Shown here one piece after another: positions 1 to 6,532 of a stretch of DNA of 6,971 nucleotides. Position 1 is the first letter of the stretch. Each line of letters begins with the position of its first letter. Location of the stretch: the NCBI GenBank assembly GCA_045546315.1, contig JAZQCN010000088.1, forward strand, positions 1 through 6,971, written 5' to 3'. The position numbers and the translations under genes are program-made. Below the pieces are notes generated by a model. The model saw only the letters and a program-made list of their open reading frames with translations. It made no database searches and was not told the origin of the DNA. Source of the DNA: RGIG2041 sp045546315. Its GTDB lineage: Bacteria; Bacillota; Clostridia; UBA1381; UMGS1253.

Positions 1-711
1 CTGCATGATGCAGGCAAGTCTTTCAAGGCCCATACCTGTATCAATGTTCGGGTTTGCGAGGCGGTTGTAGTTGCCGTCCTCATCCTTATCAAACTGCGTA
101 AATACGAGGTTCCAGACCTCCATAAAGCGGTCGCAGTCGCAGCCGAGCTTGCAGTCCGGCTTGCCGCAGCTGTGCTCGATGCCGCGGTCGACATGAATTT
201 CAGAGCACGGACCGCACGGACCTGTGCCGTGCTCCCAGAAGTTGTCCGCCTTGCCCATCTTCACAACACGCTCCGGATTTACACCGATTTCGTTAATCCA
301 GATGTCGCGCGCCTCGTCATCCTCTTCATATACGGTAATCCAGAGCACATCCTCCGGAATTTCCATAACCTTTGTTAAAAACTCCCAAGCCCAGGCAATT
401 GCCTCGTGCTTAAAGTAGTCGCCAAACGAGAAGTTGCCGAGCATTTCGAAGAATGTACCGTGTCTTGCGGTTTTACCAACGCTCTCAATATCCGGTGTGC
501 GGATACACTTCTGGCAGGTAGTCACGCGCTTTCTCGGCGGTACCTCTGCGCCGGTAAACCACTTCTTCATCGGTGCCATACCGGAATTGATTAAAAGCAA
601 GCTCGCATCGTTTTTCGGTACGAGCGAAAAGCTGTCGAGTCTCAAACAGTTTTTCGTTTCAAAGAAGCTTAAAAACTTCTCTCTGATTTCATTTAAACCC
701 ATATTCTGCAT
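1..711 (-). CDS. alaS: Alanyl-tRNA synthetase, N-terminal 237 residues (3' part outside window)
   Basis: Class II aminoacyl-tRNA synthetase that charges tRNA-Ala in the cytoplasm. The reading frame is open to the window edge, so only the catalytic-domain part (237 residues of a family usually near 870-880) is present. Visible landmarks: MQNMGLNEIREKF N-terminus; the motif 1 region with SLVPKND and NSGMAPMKKWFTG (about 28-53); TTCQKCIRTPDIE (64-75); motif 2 with RHGTFFEMLGNFSFGDYFK (83-101); GTGPCGPCSEIHVDRG (162-177); a Cys-rich stretch CGKPDCKLGCDCDRF (182-196); and motif 3 NIDTGMGLERLA (222-233). The ATG at 711 is chosen over the in-frame ATG at 702 because an AGGGGG Shine-Dalgarno lies 9 nt upstream of it. 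It follows metG by 16 bp, so it is probably the last or a late gene of a ytvI-metG-alaS operon. No stop or frameshift is seen. Confidence 0.97.
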   Translation of the reverse strand, partial: MQNMGLNEIREKFLSFFETKNCLRLDSFSLVPKNDASLLLINSGMAPMKKWFTGAEVPPRKRVTTCQKCIRTPDIESVGKTARHGTFFEMLGNFSFGDYFKHEAIAWAWEFLTKVMEIPEDVLWITVYEEDDEARDIWINEIGVNPERVVKMGKADNFWEHGTGPCGPCSEIHVDRGIEHSCGKPDCKLGCDCDRFMEVWNLVFTQFDKDEDGNYNRLANPNIDTGMGLERLACIMQ

Positions 712-720
712 TGTTTTGTA

Positions 721-726
721 CCCCCT
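721..726 (-). promoter_or_regulatory. Ribosome-binding site of alaS
   Basis: AGGGGG on the minus strand, 9 nt before the alaS ATG and immediately after the metG TAA (728-730). It fixes the start at 711 rather than the in-frame ATG at 702. It is the only signal in the 16-bp gap, which suggests that alaS depends on the metG transcript and perhaps on ribosomes finishing metG. Confidence 0.8.
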
Positions 727-727
727 G

Positions 728-2680
728 TTATCGAACCTGTGTGCCGGCAGGCATATCGCCGTCTAATGTGCACACCTTTAAGGTTTTATCATCGGCTGCC
801 GCCAAAATCATACCGTAGGACTCTACGCCGCGCAGTTTCACCGGCTTTAAGTTTGCAATGACAACCACATTTTTGCCGACCAGCTCCTCCGGCGTGTAGT
901 GCTTTGCGATGCCGGAAACAATCTGTCTTTGCTCGCTGCCCATATCCACCTGCAGCTTGTAAAGCTTGTCCGCGCCTTCAATCTTTTCAGCCGAAAGCAC
1001 CTTTGCCACGCGCAAATCCAGCTTTGCAAAATCGTCGATAGTGATTTCCGCCGGCGCGCTCTCTTCCTTCTTTGCCGCCTTCTTTTCTTCCTTCTTCGGA
1101 TATTTCTTTAAGTTAAAAGCCTCGATTTCCTCGAGCTTTTTCTTTTCATCCATACGCGCAAACATCGGCACTGCCGTACCTACGCTTGTGCCCGGCTCGG
1201 TTGCGCCAAATACCTTCGCGCTTTCCCAATCCGTCTTTGTTGCACCAATCTGCTCGTAAATCTTCTTTGCGGTTTCCGGCATAAAGCTTTCAAGGCAGAT
1301 TGCAATAATACGGATGGACTCGATTAAGTTATACATAACGGCCTTGAGTCTTTCCTTGCCGTTTTCATCCTTTGCCAGCACCCACGGAGCAGTTTCGTCG
1401 ATGTATTTGTTCGAGCGGCGTGCAAGCGAGATAATCGCTTCCAGCGCATCGGCTACGCGCAGCTCCTCCATCTTTTCTTCCACTTCCTTTACGGTGTTTT
1501 CCGCAAAGGCCTTCAGCTCATCATCCACCGCTTCACGCACTTCCGGCGCATAAAGCTTTTTGTCAAAATACTTGTCCACCATCGTAACCGTGCGGTTTAC
1601 GAGGTTACCTAATGTATTTGCCAGATCGGAATTAAAGCGCCCGATGATGGTTTCGTAGGTAATCGTACCGTCTGCGGCGTACGGCATTTCGGAAAGCACA
1701 TAATAGCGCACCGCATCCACGCCGAACAGCTCCGCCAAATCGTCGGCATACATTACATTGCCGAGCGACTTGCTCATCTTTTCGTCCTTACCGGCAAGCA
1801 GCCACGGATGACCGAAAATCTGCTTCGGCAGCGGCTCACCAAGCGCCATTAAGATAATCGGCCAGTAAATCGTGTGGAAGCGCAGAATGTCTTTGCCGAT
1901 AATATGCACATCCGCCGGCCAGTTCTTTTTGTATAAATCCGAATGGTTGCCGTCCGGGTCATAGCCGATGGCGGTGATGTAGTTTGCAAGCGCATCAATC
2001 CAGACATAGATAACATGCCCCGGGTCGAACTCGACCGGCACGCCCCACTTAAAGGTCGAGCGCGATACACACAAATCCGAAAGGCCCGGCTTTAAGAAGT
2101 TGTTCACCATTTCCTTCTTGCGGCTCTCCGGCCAGATGAACTCCGGATGCGCCTCGATGTGCTCCATCAGGCGGTCCTGGTATTTGCTCATCTTAAAGAA
2201 GTATGCCTCCTCCTTCGTCGGCGTTACCGGTCTGCCGCAGTCCGGGCAGCACCCGTCGACGAGCTGGGAGGATGTGAAAAACGATTCGCACGGTACGCAG
2301 TACATACCCTCGTATTCGCTTTTGTAAATATCGCCCTGCTCATAGAGCTTTTTGAAAATCTTGCGCACAGCCGCCTCGTGGTAGTCGTCCGTCGTGCGAA
2401 TAAAGCCATCATACGAAGCGCCCATCAAATCCCAAATGCGGCGGATTTCGCCCGCGACGCCGTCGACATACTTTTGCGGCGTAATGCCTGCCTCTGCAGC
2501 AATTTGCTCAATTTTCTGGCCGTGCTCATCCGTGCCGGTCAGAAAATAAACATCATAGCCCAGCTTGCGCTTAAAGCGCGCGATTGCGTCGGTTAAAATC
2601 ACCTCATACGTATTGCCGATATGCGGCTTACGGGAGGCGTAGGCAATCGCTGTTGTAATGTAGTATTTTCCCTTACTCAT
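728..2680 (-). CDS. metG: Methionyl-tRNA synthetase with C-terminal tRNA-binding OB domain
   Basis: Class I synthetase that charges initiator and elongator tRNA-Met; cytoplasmic. It has 650 residues. The catalytic fold shows the HIGH-type signature as HIGN (20-23), LTGTDEHGQKIEQ (47-59), a zinc-knuckle region with Cys128/Cys131 and Cys145/Cys148, WIDALANYI (227-235) and KMSKS (301-305). A helical anticodon-binding region follows (about 345-510), then a Lys/Glu-rich linker (512-543), then a Trbp111/EMAP-II-like OB domain (about 546-650, with DLRVAKV, GADKLYKL, RQIVSGIA and LRGVESYGMILAA) that binds the tRNA elbow and promotes dimerisation. An earlier in-frame ATG at 2725 would add 15 basic residues not expected in the family. 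The ATG at 2680 gives the usual MSKGKYYITTAIAY start and has GAGGTGG 6 nt upstream. It overlaps ytvI by 8 bp (ATGAGTAA). Confidence 0.97.
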   Translation of the reverse strand: MSKGKYYITTAIAYASRKPHIGNTYEVILTDAIARFKRKLGYDVYFLTGTDEHGQKIEQIAAEAGITPQKYVDGVAGEIRRIWDLMGASYDGFIRTTDDYHEAAVRKIFKKLYEQGDIYKSEYEGMYCVPCESFFTSSQLVDGCCPDCGRPVTPTKEEAYFFKMSKYQDRLMEHIEAHPEFIWPESRKKEMVNNFLKPGLSDLCVSRSTFKWGVPVEFDPGHVIYVWIDALANYITAIGYDPDGNHSDLYKKNWPADVHIIGKDILRFHTIYWPIILMALGEPLPKQIFGHPWLLAGKDEKMSKSLGNVMYADDLAELFGVDAVRYYVLSEMPYAADGTITYETIIGRFNSDLANTLGNLVNRTVTMVDKYFDKKLYAPEVREAVDDELKAFAENTVKEVEEKMEELRVADALEAIISLARRSNKYIDETAPWVLAKDENGKERLKAVMYNLIESIRIIAICLESFMPETAKKIYEQIGATKTDWESAKVFGATEPGTSVGTAVPMFARMDEKKKLEEIEAFNLKKYPKKEEKKAAKKEESAPAEITIDDFAKLDLRVAKVLSAEKIEGADKLYKLQVDMGSEQRQIVSGIAKHYTPEELVGKNVVVIANLKPVKLRGVESYGMILAAADDKTLKVCTLDGDMPAGTQVR

Positions 2681-3830
2681 GGTCTGCCACCTCTTCTTCC
2701 GGTTGGTTTCCCGGTGTATTTTCACTTTCTGTTTTTATAGTTTCCTGCTCGGCAACATCGTTTTTCAAAAGTCTGTCAAACACGCCGCCGATGTAGAGAT
2801 TTTTCACAACCAATACCAGCACCGGGCCTAACAGCATGCCGAAGATGCCGATAAATTTTAATCCGATGTACATGCTCATCAGCGTCAAGAGCGGCGGTAC
2901 ACCGATATGCTTGCCGAGGATTCTCGGCTCTAAAATCTGGCGCGTGATGATGATGGTTATATACATCACAAGCATGACCGCCATCGTCATATAATCGCCC
3001 TGCAAGAGCGCCACCAGCGACCACGGCAGCAAAATCGCACCCGATCCGAAGACCGGCAGCGCATCAAAAACCGCCACAGTAATTGCCAAAAGCAGCGCAA
3101 ACGGAATTTCGCCGATGGAAAAGCCGATAAACAAAATCACCGCTGATACACTCATAATGGAAAGCTGCGTTTTGATGTAGCCGCCGAGTGCCGATTTCAA
3201 ATCGTGCCAAACGGAGAGTGTGCGCCCGATGGCCTGTGCACCGAAGATACGCGACAAAAGCGAACGCAGCTTCTTTTTCTCGGCACACATAAAGTTGCAC
3301 GCCAAAAAGGTTACAATCACGAAGATAATCGTGCTCGGAATACCGGCAACGATACCGCGCGCCAGGTAGACCAGCCAGTTGGCAACCGGCGAAATCAGCT
3401 TTGTTAAGCTGTCGCGGATTTCAAGAACACCGGCGTTGACATACGCCTGCACCTCCGGCGAGAGTTTTTCGTAAAAGCCCTGCAGCCCGGAGCTTAGCGA
3501 AAACACATAGTCGCGCCCCGCTGCATACAGCTCAGGCCACTTTGCCGCCAGCTCCACAATCTGCGCCCACAGCGCAAACACAAGCCAGGTTAAAAGACCG
3601 CCGATAATGCCGATGGCAAGTATCGTACTGATGCACGCCGCTATCGCACGCGGAATACGCAGCTTTTCGTTCAGCAGGCGGATGAGCGGCTCGAGCGCCA
3701 GGCTTAAAATATAGGCAATGATAAACGGTGCGAGCGCCGCCAGAAGTGTCGGCAAAAAGAAATAGCACAAAACGCCCACCAATACAACACAAAGTAGTAT
3801 GCCCGCGATTTTTAAGGTTTTGCTTTGCAT
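2673..3830 (-). CDS. ytvI: AI-2E/PerM-superfamily membrane protein, YtvI-like (sporulation integral membrane protein)
   Basis: Polytopic inner-membrane protein of 385 residues. Hydrophobic segments are visible at about 6-24, 27-48, 63-92, 155-180, 222-242, 243-272, 283-300 and 312-345, with the large soluble loop between the third and fourth segments (about 93-150) that is typical of the superfamily. The signature second half DALPVFGSGAILLPW (256-270), ITRQILEPRILGKHIGVPPL (295-314) and SMYIGLKFIGIFGMLLGPVL (319-338) resembles the YtvI branch, annotated as a sporulation membrane protein in Bacillus and clostridia; its transported substrate, if any, is not known to me. An acidic hydrophilic tail (about 358-385) is unusually long and extends into the metG overlap. 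The ATG start is supported by AGGGAG (3835-3840) 4 nt upstream. The subfamily call is from motif recognition; the superfamily is secure, and the gene name less so. Confidence 0.85.
   Translation of the reverse strand: MQSKTLKIAGILLCVVLVGVLCYFFLPTLLAALAPFIIAYILSLALEPLIRLLNEKLRIPRAIAACISTILAIGIIGGLLTWLVFALWAQIVELAAKWPELYAAGRDYVFSLSSGLQGFYEKLSPEVQAYVNAGVLEIRDSLTKLISPVANWLVYLARGIVAGIPSTIIFVIVTFLACNFMCAEKKKLRSLLSRIFGAQAIGRTLSVWHDLKSALGGYIKTQLSIMSVSAVILFIGFSIGEIPFALLLAITVAVFDALPVFGSGAILLPWSLVALLQGDYMTMAVMLVMYITIIITRQILEPRILGKHIGVPPLLTLMSMYIGLKFIGIFGMLLGPVLVLVVKNLYIGGVFDRLLKNDVAEQETIKTESENTPGNQPEEEVADHE
2687..2693 (-). promoter_or_regulatory. Ribosome-binding site of metG, inside the end of ytvI
   Basis: GAGGTGG on the minus strand, 6 nt before the metG ATG at 2678-2680. 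It lies within the last codons of ytvI, supporting the shorter metG start and co-translation of the two genes. Confidence 0.75.
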
Positions 3831-3862
3831 TTTTCTCCCTGCCTTTCGACTTTAAAATGAAT

Positions 3863-3934
3863 TGACAACTTTGTTGTCATGAAATGGCTTCGCCATAAAT
3901 TCTTGCTCCGCTCCGTGAAATCGCAAGCGATTTC
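3863..3934 (-). repeat. Three consecutive perfect short hairpins between apgM and ytvI
   Basis: Three inverted repeats without mismatch lie in 72 bp: TGACAAC-TTT-GTTGTCA (3863-3879), ATGGC-TTC-GCCAT (3884-3896) and GAAATCGC-AA-GCGATTTC (3917-3934). Between the last two is a short direct duplication, GCTCC-GCTCC (about 3905-3914). None is followed by a T-run on either strand, so they do not look like intrinsic terminators. They occupy most of the 167-bp gap upstream of ytvI and resemble a mobile or dispersed palindromic element of clostridial genomes, or a structured leader of the ytvI operon. The structure is seen directly; strand and function are inference. Confidence 0.7.
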
Positions 3935-3997
3935 GAAACAGAACAAACGAATATTGAAAATCATCTTTGCAAGGCGTATCACCCCGACACGCCAATT

Positions 3998-5200
3998 TTA
4001 CCTTTTCAAAAGCTTCTGCATCAGCTTATGTCCCACCGGCTCATACACGCCGGTGCTTCCGGCAGCAGCTTCCGTGTAGCGCAAACCGTTGTCTGCGGTT
4101 TCGGCGGTGCTGCGATAGAGCACATACGGCACCGGATCGGACGAATGGGTCTTAATGGCAAGCGGCGTCGGATGGTCGGGCATTAAAAGCACAGAATAGT
4201 CCTCGCCTGCCGCCTTTAAGGCAGAGAGGATGCTGCCGAGTGCCGCATCTAATTTTTCAATAGATAAAACCTTGTTTTCGATTTCACCGCGATGACCGCT
4301 TTCGTCGGCAGCTTCTACATGCAAATACGCAAAATCCTTGCCGCCGAGCAGCGCATCAACGACTGCCTGCGCTTTGCCGGCAAAGTTGGTTTCAACATTG
4401 CCGGTTGCGCCAGCAACCTCGATTACATCCATACCGGCGCAGTAGCCGATGCCCTTTAAAAGGTCAACTGCACTAATCATCGCACCGTCCACGCCGTATT
4501 TTTCTTTAAAGTTTGTCACACCCGGCTTTGTGCCCTCGCCCCAGAACCAAATCGAATTTGCCGGATGCAGTCCGCGGCGCACGCGGTCTATGTTCACCGA
4601 ATGATTTTTTAAAATGTCGTAGCTTTTTTGCATCATGTCATAAAGTGCAGGCGCACCCTGCGGCAGATGCTCGCCGATAACGCGGCCGGAAATATCGTGC
4701 GGCGGCGTGAGCTTACAGCCGGTCTCGCCCCCGTGTACCACCAAAAGATTGCGGTAGCTCGTGCCGGCATAAAACGAGAACTTATCACTGCCGAATGCCG
4801 CCTGGATGCTCTTGATCAATTCCGCACCCTCCGCCGAGGTAATCTCGTCTGCCGAGTAGTCGACCATCGTCTTGTCGGCATAATTTTCCTCGTCCGACAG
4901 CGTGACGGTGTTGACGCGGTAGGTCACATCCGTTTCTGCTAAATCCACACCGATGGAAACTGCCTCTAACGGCGAGCGCCCGGTGTAAACCTCAGCAGGG
5001 TCGTAGCCGATGACGGACAGGTTTGCCACATCGCTGCCCGGCGCCATACCGTCCGGCACAGTCTTTGCCATACCCATCTCGCCGTGTGCTGCGAGGTAGT
5101 CCATATTCGGTTTGTTTGCCGCCTCCAGCGGTGTTTTGCCGCCGAGGGCTTCTACCGGCGTATCGGCCATGCCGTCGCCTAAGATTACAATATATTTCAT
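3998..5200 (-). CDS. ApgM-type cofactor-independent phosphoglycerate mutase family protein (possibly alternative homoserine kinase)
   Basis: Cytoplasmic metalloenzyme of the alkaline phosphatase superfamily, 400 residues, near the ApgM length. Metal-site and catalytic motifs: ILGDGMAD with Asp9; PGSDVANLSVIGYDP (54-68) with the nucleophile Ser56; AADESGHRG (297-305) with Asp299 and His303; MPDHPTP (340-346) with Asp342/His343; and THSSDPVPY (351-359) with His352. The family interconverts 3- and 2-phosphoglycerate without 2,3-bisphosphoglycerate. A bacterial branch has been proposed to act instead as homoserine kinase in threonine synthesis, and this sequence (MKYIVILGDGMAD, GGKTPLEAANKPNMD) looks like that branch, so I leave the symbol blank. 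No threonine gene is in view. The start at ATG 5200 is preferred over GTG 5209, because AAAGGA is 10 nt from the ATG but only 1 nt from the GTG. It has its own promoter and no clear terminator. Confidence 0.93.
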   Translation of the reverse strand: MKYIVILGDGMADTPVEALGGKTPLEAANKPNMDYLAAHGEMGMAKTVPDGMAPGSDVANLSVIGYDPAEVYTGRSPLEAVSIGVDLAETDVTYRVNTVTLSDEENYADKTMVDYSADEITSAEGAELIKSIQAAFGSDKFSFYAGTSYRNLLVVHGGETGCKLTPPHDISGRVIGEHLPQGAPALYDMMQKSYDILKNHSVNIDRVRRGLHPANSIWFWGEGTKPGVTNFKEKYGVDGAMISAVDLLKGIGYCAGMDVIEVAGATGNVETNFAGKAQAVVDALLGGKDFAYLHVEAADESGHRGEIENKVLSIEKLDAALGSILSALKAAGEDYSVLLMPDHPTPLAIKTHSSDPVPYVLYRSTAETADNGLRYTEAAAGSTGVYEPVGHKLMQKLLKR

Positions 5201-5210
5201 CTCTGTCACG

Positions 5211-5216
5211 TCCTTT
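5211..5216 (-). promoter_or_regulatory. Ribosome-binding site of the ApgM-type gene
   Basis: AAAGGA on the minus strand, 10 nt before ATG 5200. It leaves only 1 nt before the in-frame GTG at 5209, which rules that start out; the product therefore begins MKYIVILGDG. Confidence 0.7.
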
Positions 5217-5255
5217 TAGAAAGCACATTTTGCGTCAGTTTACCATATCTTAGTT

Positions 5256-5284
5256 ATTATACTATATTTATTTCGTTTTTACAA
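5256..5284 (-). promoter_or_regulatory. Sigma-A-type promoter of the ApgM-type gene
   Basis: On the minus strand: -35 TTGTAA (5279-5284), a 17-nt AT-rich spacer, and a perfect -10 TATAAT (5256-5261). Transcription should begin near 5249, giving a leader of about 50 nt. The leader is too short for a T-box or similar riboswitch, so expression looks constitutive. Confidence 0.75.
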
Positions 5285-5355
5285 GTCTTTCACGGCTTTT
5301 TCTCACGATTTTTTGGGCGTTTTCCGTTGTTTTTATGCCTGCAGGCACCACCCGC

Positions 5356-5387
5356 AAATTCATACAAATTCCAAATCAACATCGTAG
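5356..5387. repeat. Direct repeat, copy 1 (diverged, partner at 5508-5538)
   Basis: A 32-bp stretch beginning AAATTCATACAAATT and ending CAACATCGTAG. It matches about 70% of 5508-5538, with one gap and mostly C/T and A/G differences; the last 11 bases match at 10 positions. The two copies bracket the 5383 hairpin start and the GAGGGAGG element. Significance of the match was judged by eye only. Confidence 0.45.
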
Positions 5388-5409
5388 GGCGCCGGATTCA
5401 TCCGCGCCG
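5383..5409. repeat. GTAGGG-headed hairpin unit, copy 1
   Basis: Starts CGTAGGGC. The arms GGCG-CGGAT and ATCCG-CGCC pair around a TC loop with one bulged C. The unit matches 6659-6685 at 23 of 27 positions with no gap. All differences keep the stem: one G-C pair becomes C-G, one C-G becomes T-G, and one lies in the loop. It has no second hairpin and no inverted partner end here, unlike the 6659-6731 copy. Confidence 0.7.
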
Positions 5410-5442
5410 TAAACATAGCGCCAACCCGCAAAGAGCGACAAA

Positions 5443-5491
5443 CTCCCTCCGTCTTTTGCTTCGCAAAATCCACCTCCCTCTTGGAGGGAGG
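5443..5491. repeat. GAGGGAGG/CTCCCTC palindromic intergenic element
   Basis: Contains CTCCCTCC (5443-5450), the hairpin TTTTGC-TTC-GCAAAA (5454-5468) and the perfect hairpin CCTCCCTC-TTG-GAGGGAGG (5473-5491). The first CTCCCTC can also pair with the last GAGGGAG, so a larger folded form is possible. It resembles a short dispersed repeat I associate with Oscillospiraceae-type genomes, where it yields spurious peptides in translation. No T-run follows, so it is not read as a terminator. Confidence 0.6.
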
Positions 5492-5507
5492 CAAGAAAAC
5501 CCGCCAT

Positions 5508-5538
5508 AAATTTGTGCAAATCAAACCCAACACCGTAG
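5508..5538. repeat. Direct repeat, copy 2 (partner at 5356-5387)
   Basis: A 31-bp stretch beginning AAATTTGTGCAAAT and ending CAACACCGTAG, a diverged copy of 5356-5387. Unlike copy 1, its CGTAG end is not followed by the hairpin but by TGACCGCCCG, so this may be an empty or decayed version of the same site. Confidence 0.4.
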
Positions 5539-5561
5539 TGACCGCCCGTTTGTTTTTGCAC

Positions 5562-5593
5562 AAAACAAAAAAGGGCTGCAGCCGCAACCCTTT
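5562..5593 (-). terminator. Intrinsic terminator of the M48 peptidase gene
   Basis: On the minus strand, the stem AAAGGGTTGC / GCAGCCCTTT (5584-5593 with 5570-5579, ten pairs including one U-G) closes the four-base loop GGCT and runs straight into a T-rich tail, TTTTGTTTTG (complement of 5561-5570, its first base or so overlapping the stem end). It begins 8 bp after the M48 stop codon. It separates that gene from the ApgM-type gene. Confidence 0.85.
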
Positions 5594-5601
5594 CAAACCG
5601 T

Positions 5602-6504
5602 TCATTTTCCTATAGCATCGTTAAATGCCTGCGAGCCTGCCCACGCGCGCACCTGCTGCGCACGCACCGCCAACAGCGGATGCGACGAGCTGCAATTGAG
5701 CCAGAATTCCAACGCCTTGTTGAGTTCATCCCCCGCCGTCATTTTCTGATACTCCTCCGCCTGCTCGATAAACAAATCCCTGTTGATTTCCTCATCCAAA
5801 TGCAGCGTACCGCCTGCCAGACGCATCATCGTCTCAATAACCGGCTCTGCGCTCTCACAGCAAAACGCCGCGACTCTGTCGGCAGAAAGCTCGCTCATAC
5901 GATTCCAGTGGTAGTACGCCAGCTCCAGCGTGGTATCTACCGCCGTCGCAAACAGACTGCCGATGAAGGTGGTGTTTAAAATATTTTCAAACTTACTCAT
6001 CGCAATATGTCCGCCCTCAATCACGAGATGACCGATGGTGTGGTACAGCACATGCTTGCAGGCGATATGTCCGCACTCGTGCGCCAAAACGGCATACAGC
6101 TCATCATCGTCTAAGCACTCCAAAAGTCCGGAGTGTACAGTCAGCGAAATGCGCTCCGTGCCGTAGGTATACGCATTCGGCTCTCGGTTTAATTCCAGAT
6201 AAATGTCCGGCATCTCGATGCCGATTTTATTGCAAATGCTCTGCACCATAAAGTAAATTTTCGGCATCTGCTTTTCCGTGATATGGATTTTGTTTGCCAT
6301 ATCCGCCACACGCCTGAGCGGCTCGTTGATGATCGACAGTACCTTGCTGCAAAGCTTGTCAAACATCGGAATTGCCTTCAGTGCATCGAGCGCCGCCTTG
6401 TCCGTTTTATGAATAAACTTACTGCAATCTGTCGGCACTGTGGTATTCATGTTTTTCTCCATAATTTCCTTTACCCATGCCTTGCCGTCTTTTTTATTCT
6501 CCAC
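5602..6504 (-). CDS. M48-family zinc metallopeptidase, soluble-looking, GTG start
   Basis: Zinc protease of 300 residues. The active-site helix reads LAHECGHIACKH, giving HExxH at 142-146 (zinc ligands His142 and His146, catalytic Glu143). The third ligand is Glu205 in MSELSADRVA, the gluzincin ExxAD signature, 59 residues after the HExxH motif. A conserved M48 C-terminal SHPLLAVRA motif (274-282) is also present. Unlike HtpX or Ste24 relatives there is no signal peptide and no convincing membrane span; the 151-200 region is only mildly hydrophobic and carries Asp and Glu. The GTG at 6504 is supported by AAAGGGG ending 9 nt upstream. Internal ATGs at 6462 (residue 15) and 6450 (residue 19) also have SD-like sequence nearby, so the N-terminus is not certain. 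The substrate is unknown. It is flanked by its own promoter and terminator, so probably monocistronic. Confidence 0.9.
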   Translation of the reverse strand: MENKKDGKAWVKEIMEKNMNTTVPTDCSKFIHKTDKAALDALKAIPMFDKLCSKVLSIINEPLRRVADMANKIHITEKQMPKIYFMVQSICNKIGIEMPDIYLELNREPNAYTYGTERISLTVHSGLLECLDDDELYAVLAHECGHIACKHVLYHTIGHLVIEGGHIAMSKFENILNTTFIGSLFATAVDTTLELAYYHWNRMSELSADRVAAFCCESAEPVIETMMRLAGGTLHLDEEINRDLFIEQAEEYQKMTAGDELNKALEFWLNCSSSHPLLAVRAQQVRAWAGSQAFNDAIGK

Positions 6505-6513
6505 AAACTCACG

Positions 6514-6520
6514 CCCCTTT
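6514..6520 (-). promoter_or_regulatory. Ribosome-binding site of the M48 peptidase gene
   Basis: AAAGGGG on the minus strand, separated by 9 nt from GTG 6502-6504. It is the strongest Shine-Dalgarno near this N-terminus and the reason for accepting a GTG start over the ATG codons at 6462 and 6450. Confidence 0.7.
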
Positions 6521-6532
6521 CACTTCTCTTTC

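Noticed and set aside
2147..2596. A 149-codon plus-strand frame, the longest antisense frame in metG
   Set aside because: It is antisense to a strongly conserved MetRS coding region, with no start signals and no recognisable domain.
2681..2725. A longer MetRS beginning at ATG 2725 (15 extra residues, MKIHRETNRKKRWQT)
   Set aside because: It lies wholly inside the end of ytvI and is not family-like. The ATG at 2680 has GAGGTGG at 6 nt and gives the conserved MetRS N-terminus.
3831..3997. A promoter or intrinsic terminator in the apgM-ytvI gap
   Set aside because: The best -35/-10 pair (TTGCGA with AGAATT) is too poor. The GGCGT/ACGCC stem at about 3973-3993 has no T-run.
5201..5209. GTG start at 5209 for the ApgM-type protein
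   Set aside because: Only 1 nt separates it from AAAGGA. The ATG at 5200 has workable spacing and begins at the conserved MKYIVILGDG.
5336..5347. Perfect 12-bp palindrome TGCCTGCAGGCA as an operator or terminator
   Set aside because: There is no loop and no T-run, it lies about 50 bp upstream of the -35 box, and there is no second site. Too little to call.
5360..5605. An 81-codon minus-strand frame between M48 and the ApgM-type gene
   Set aside because: It reads through the intrinsic terminator and the palindromic repeats, has no ribosome-binding site and no protein-like composition.
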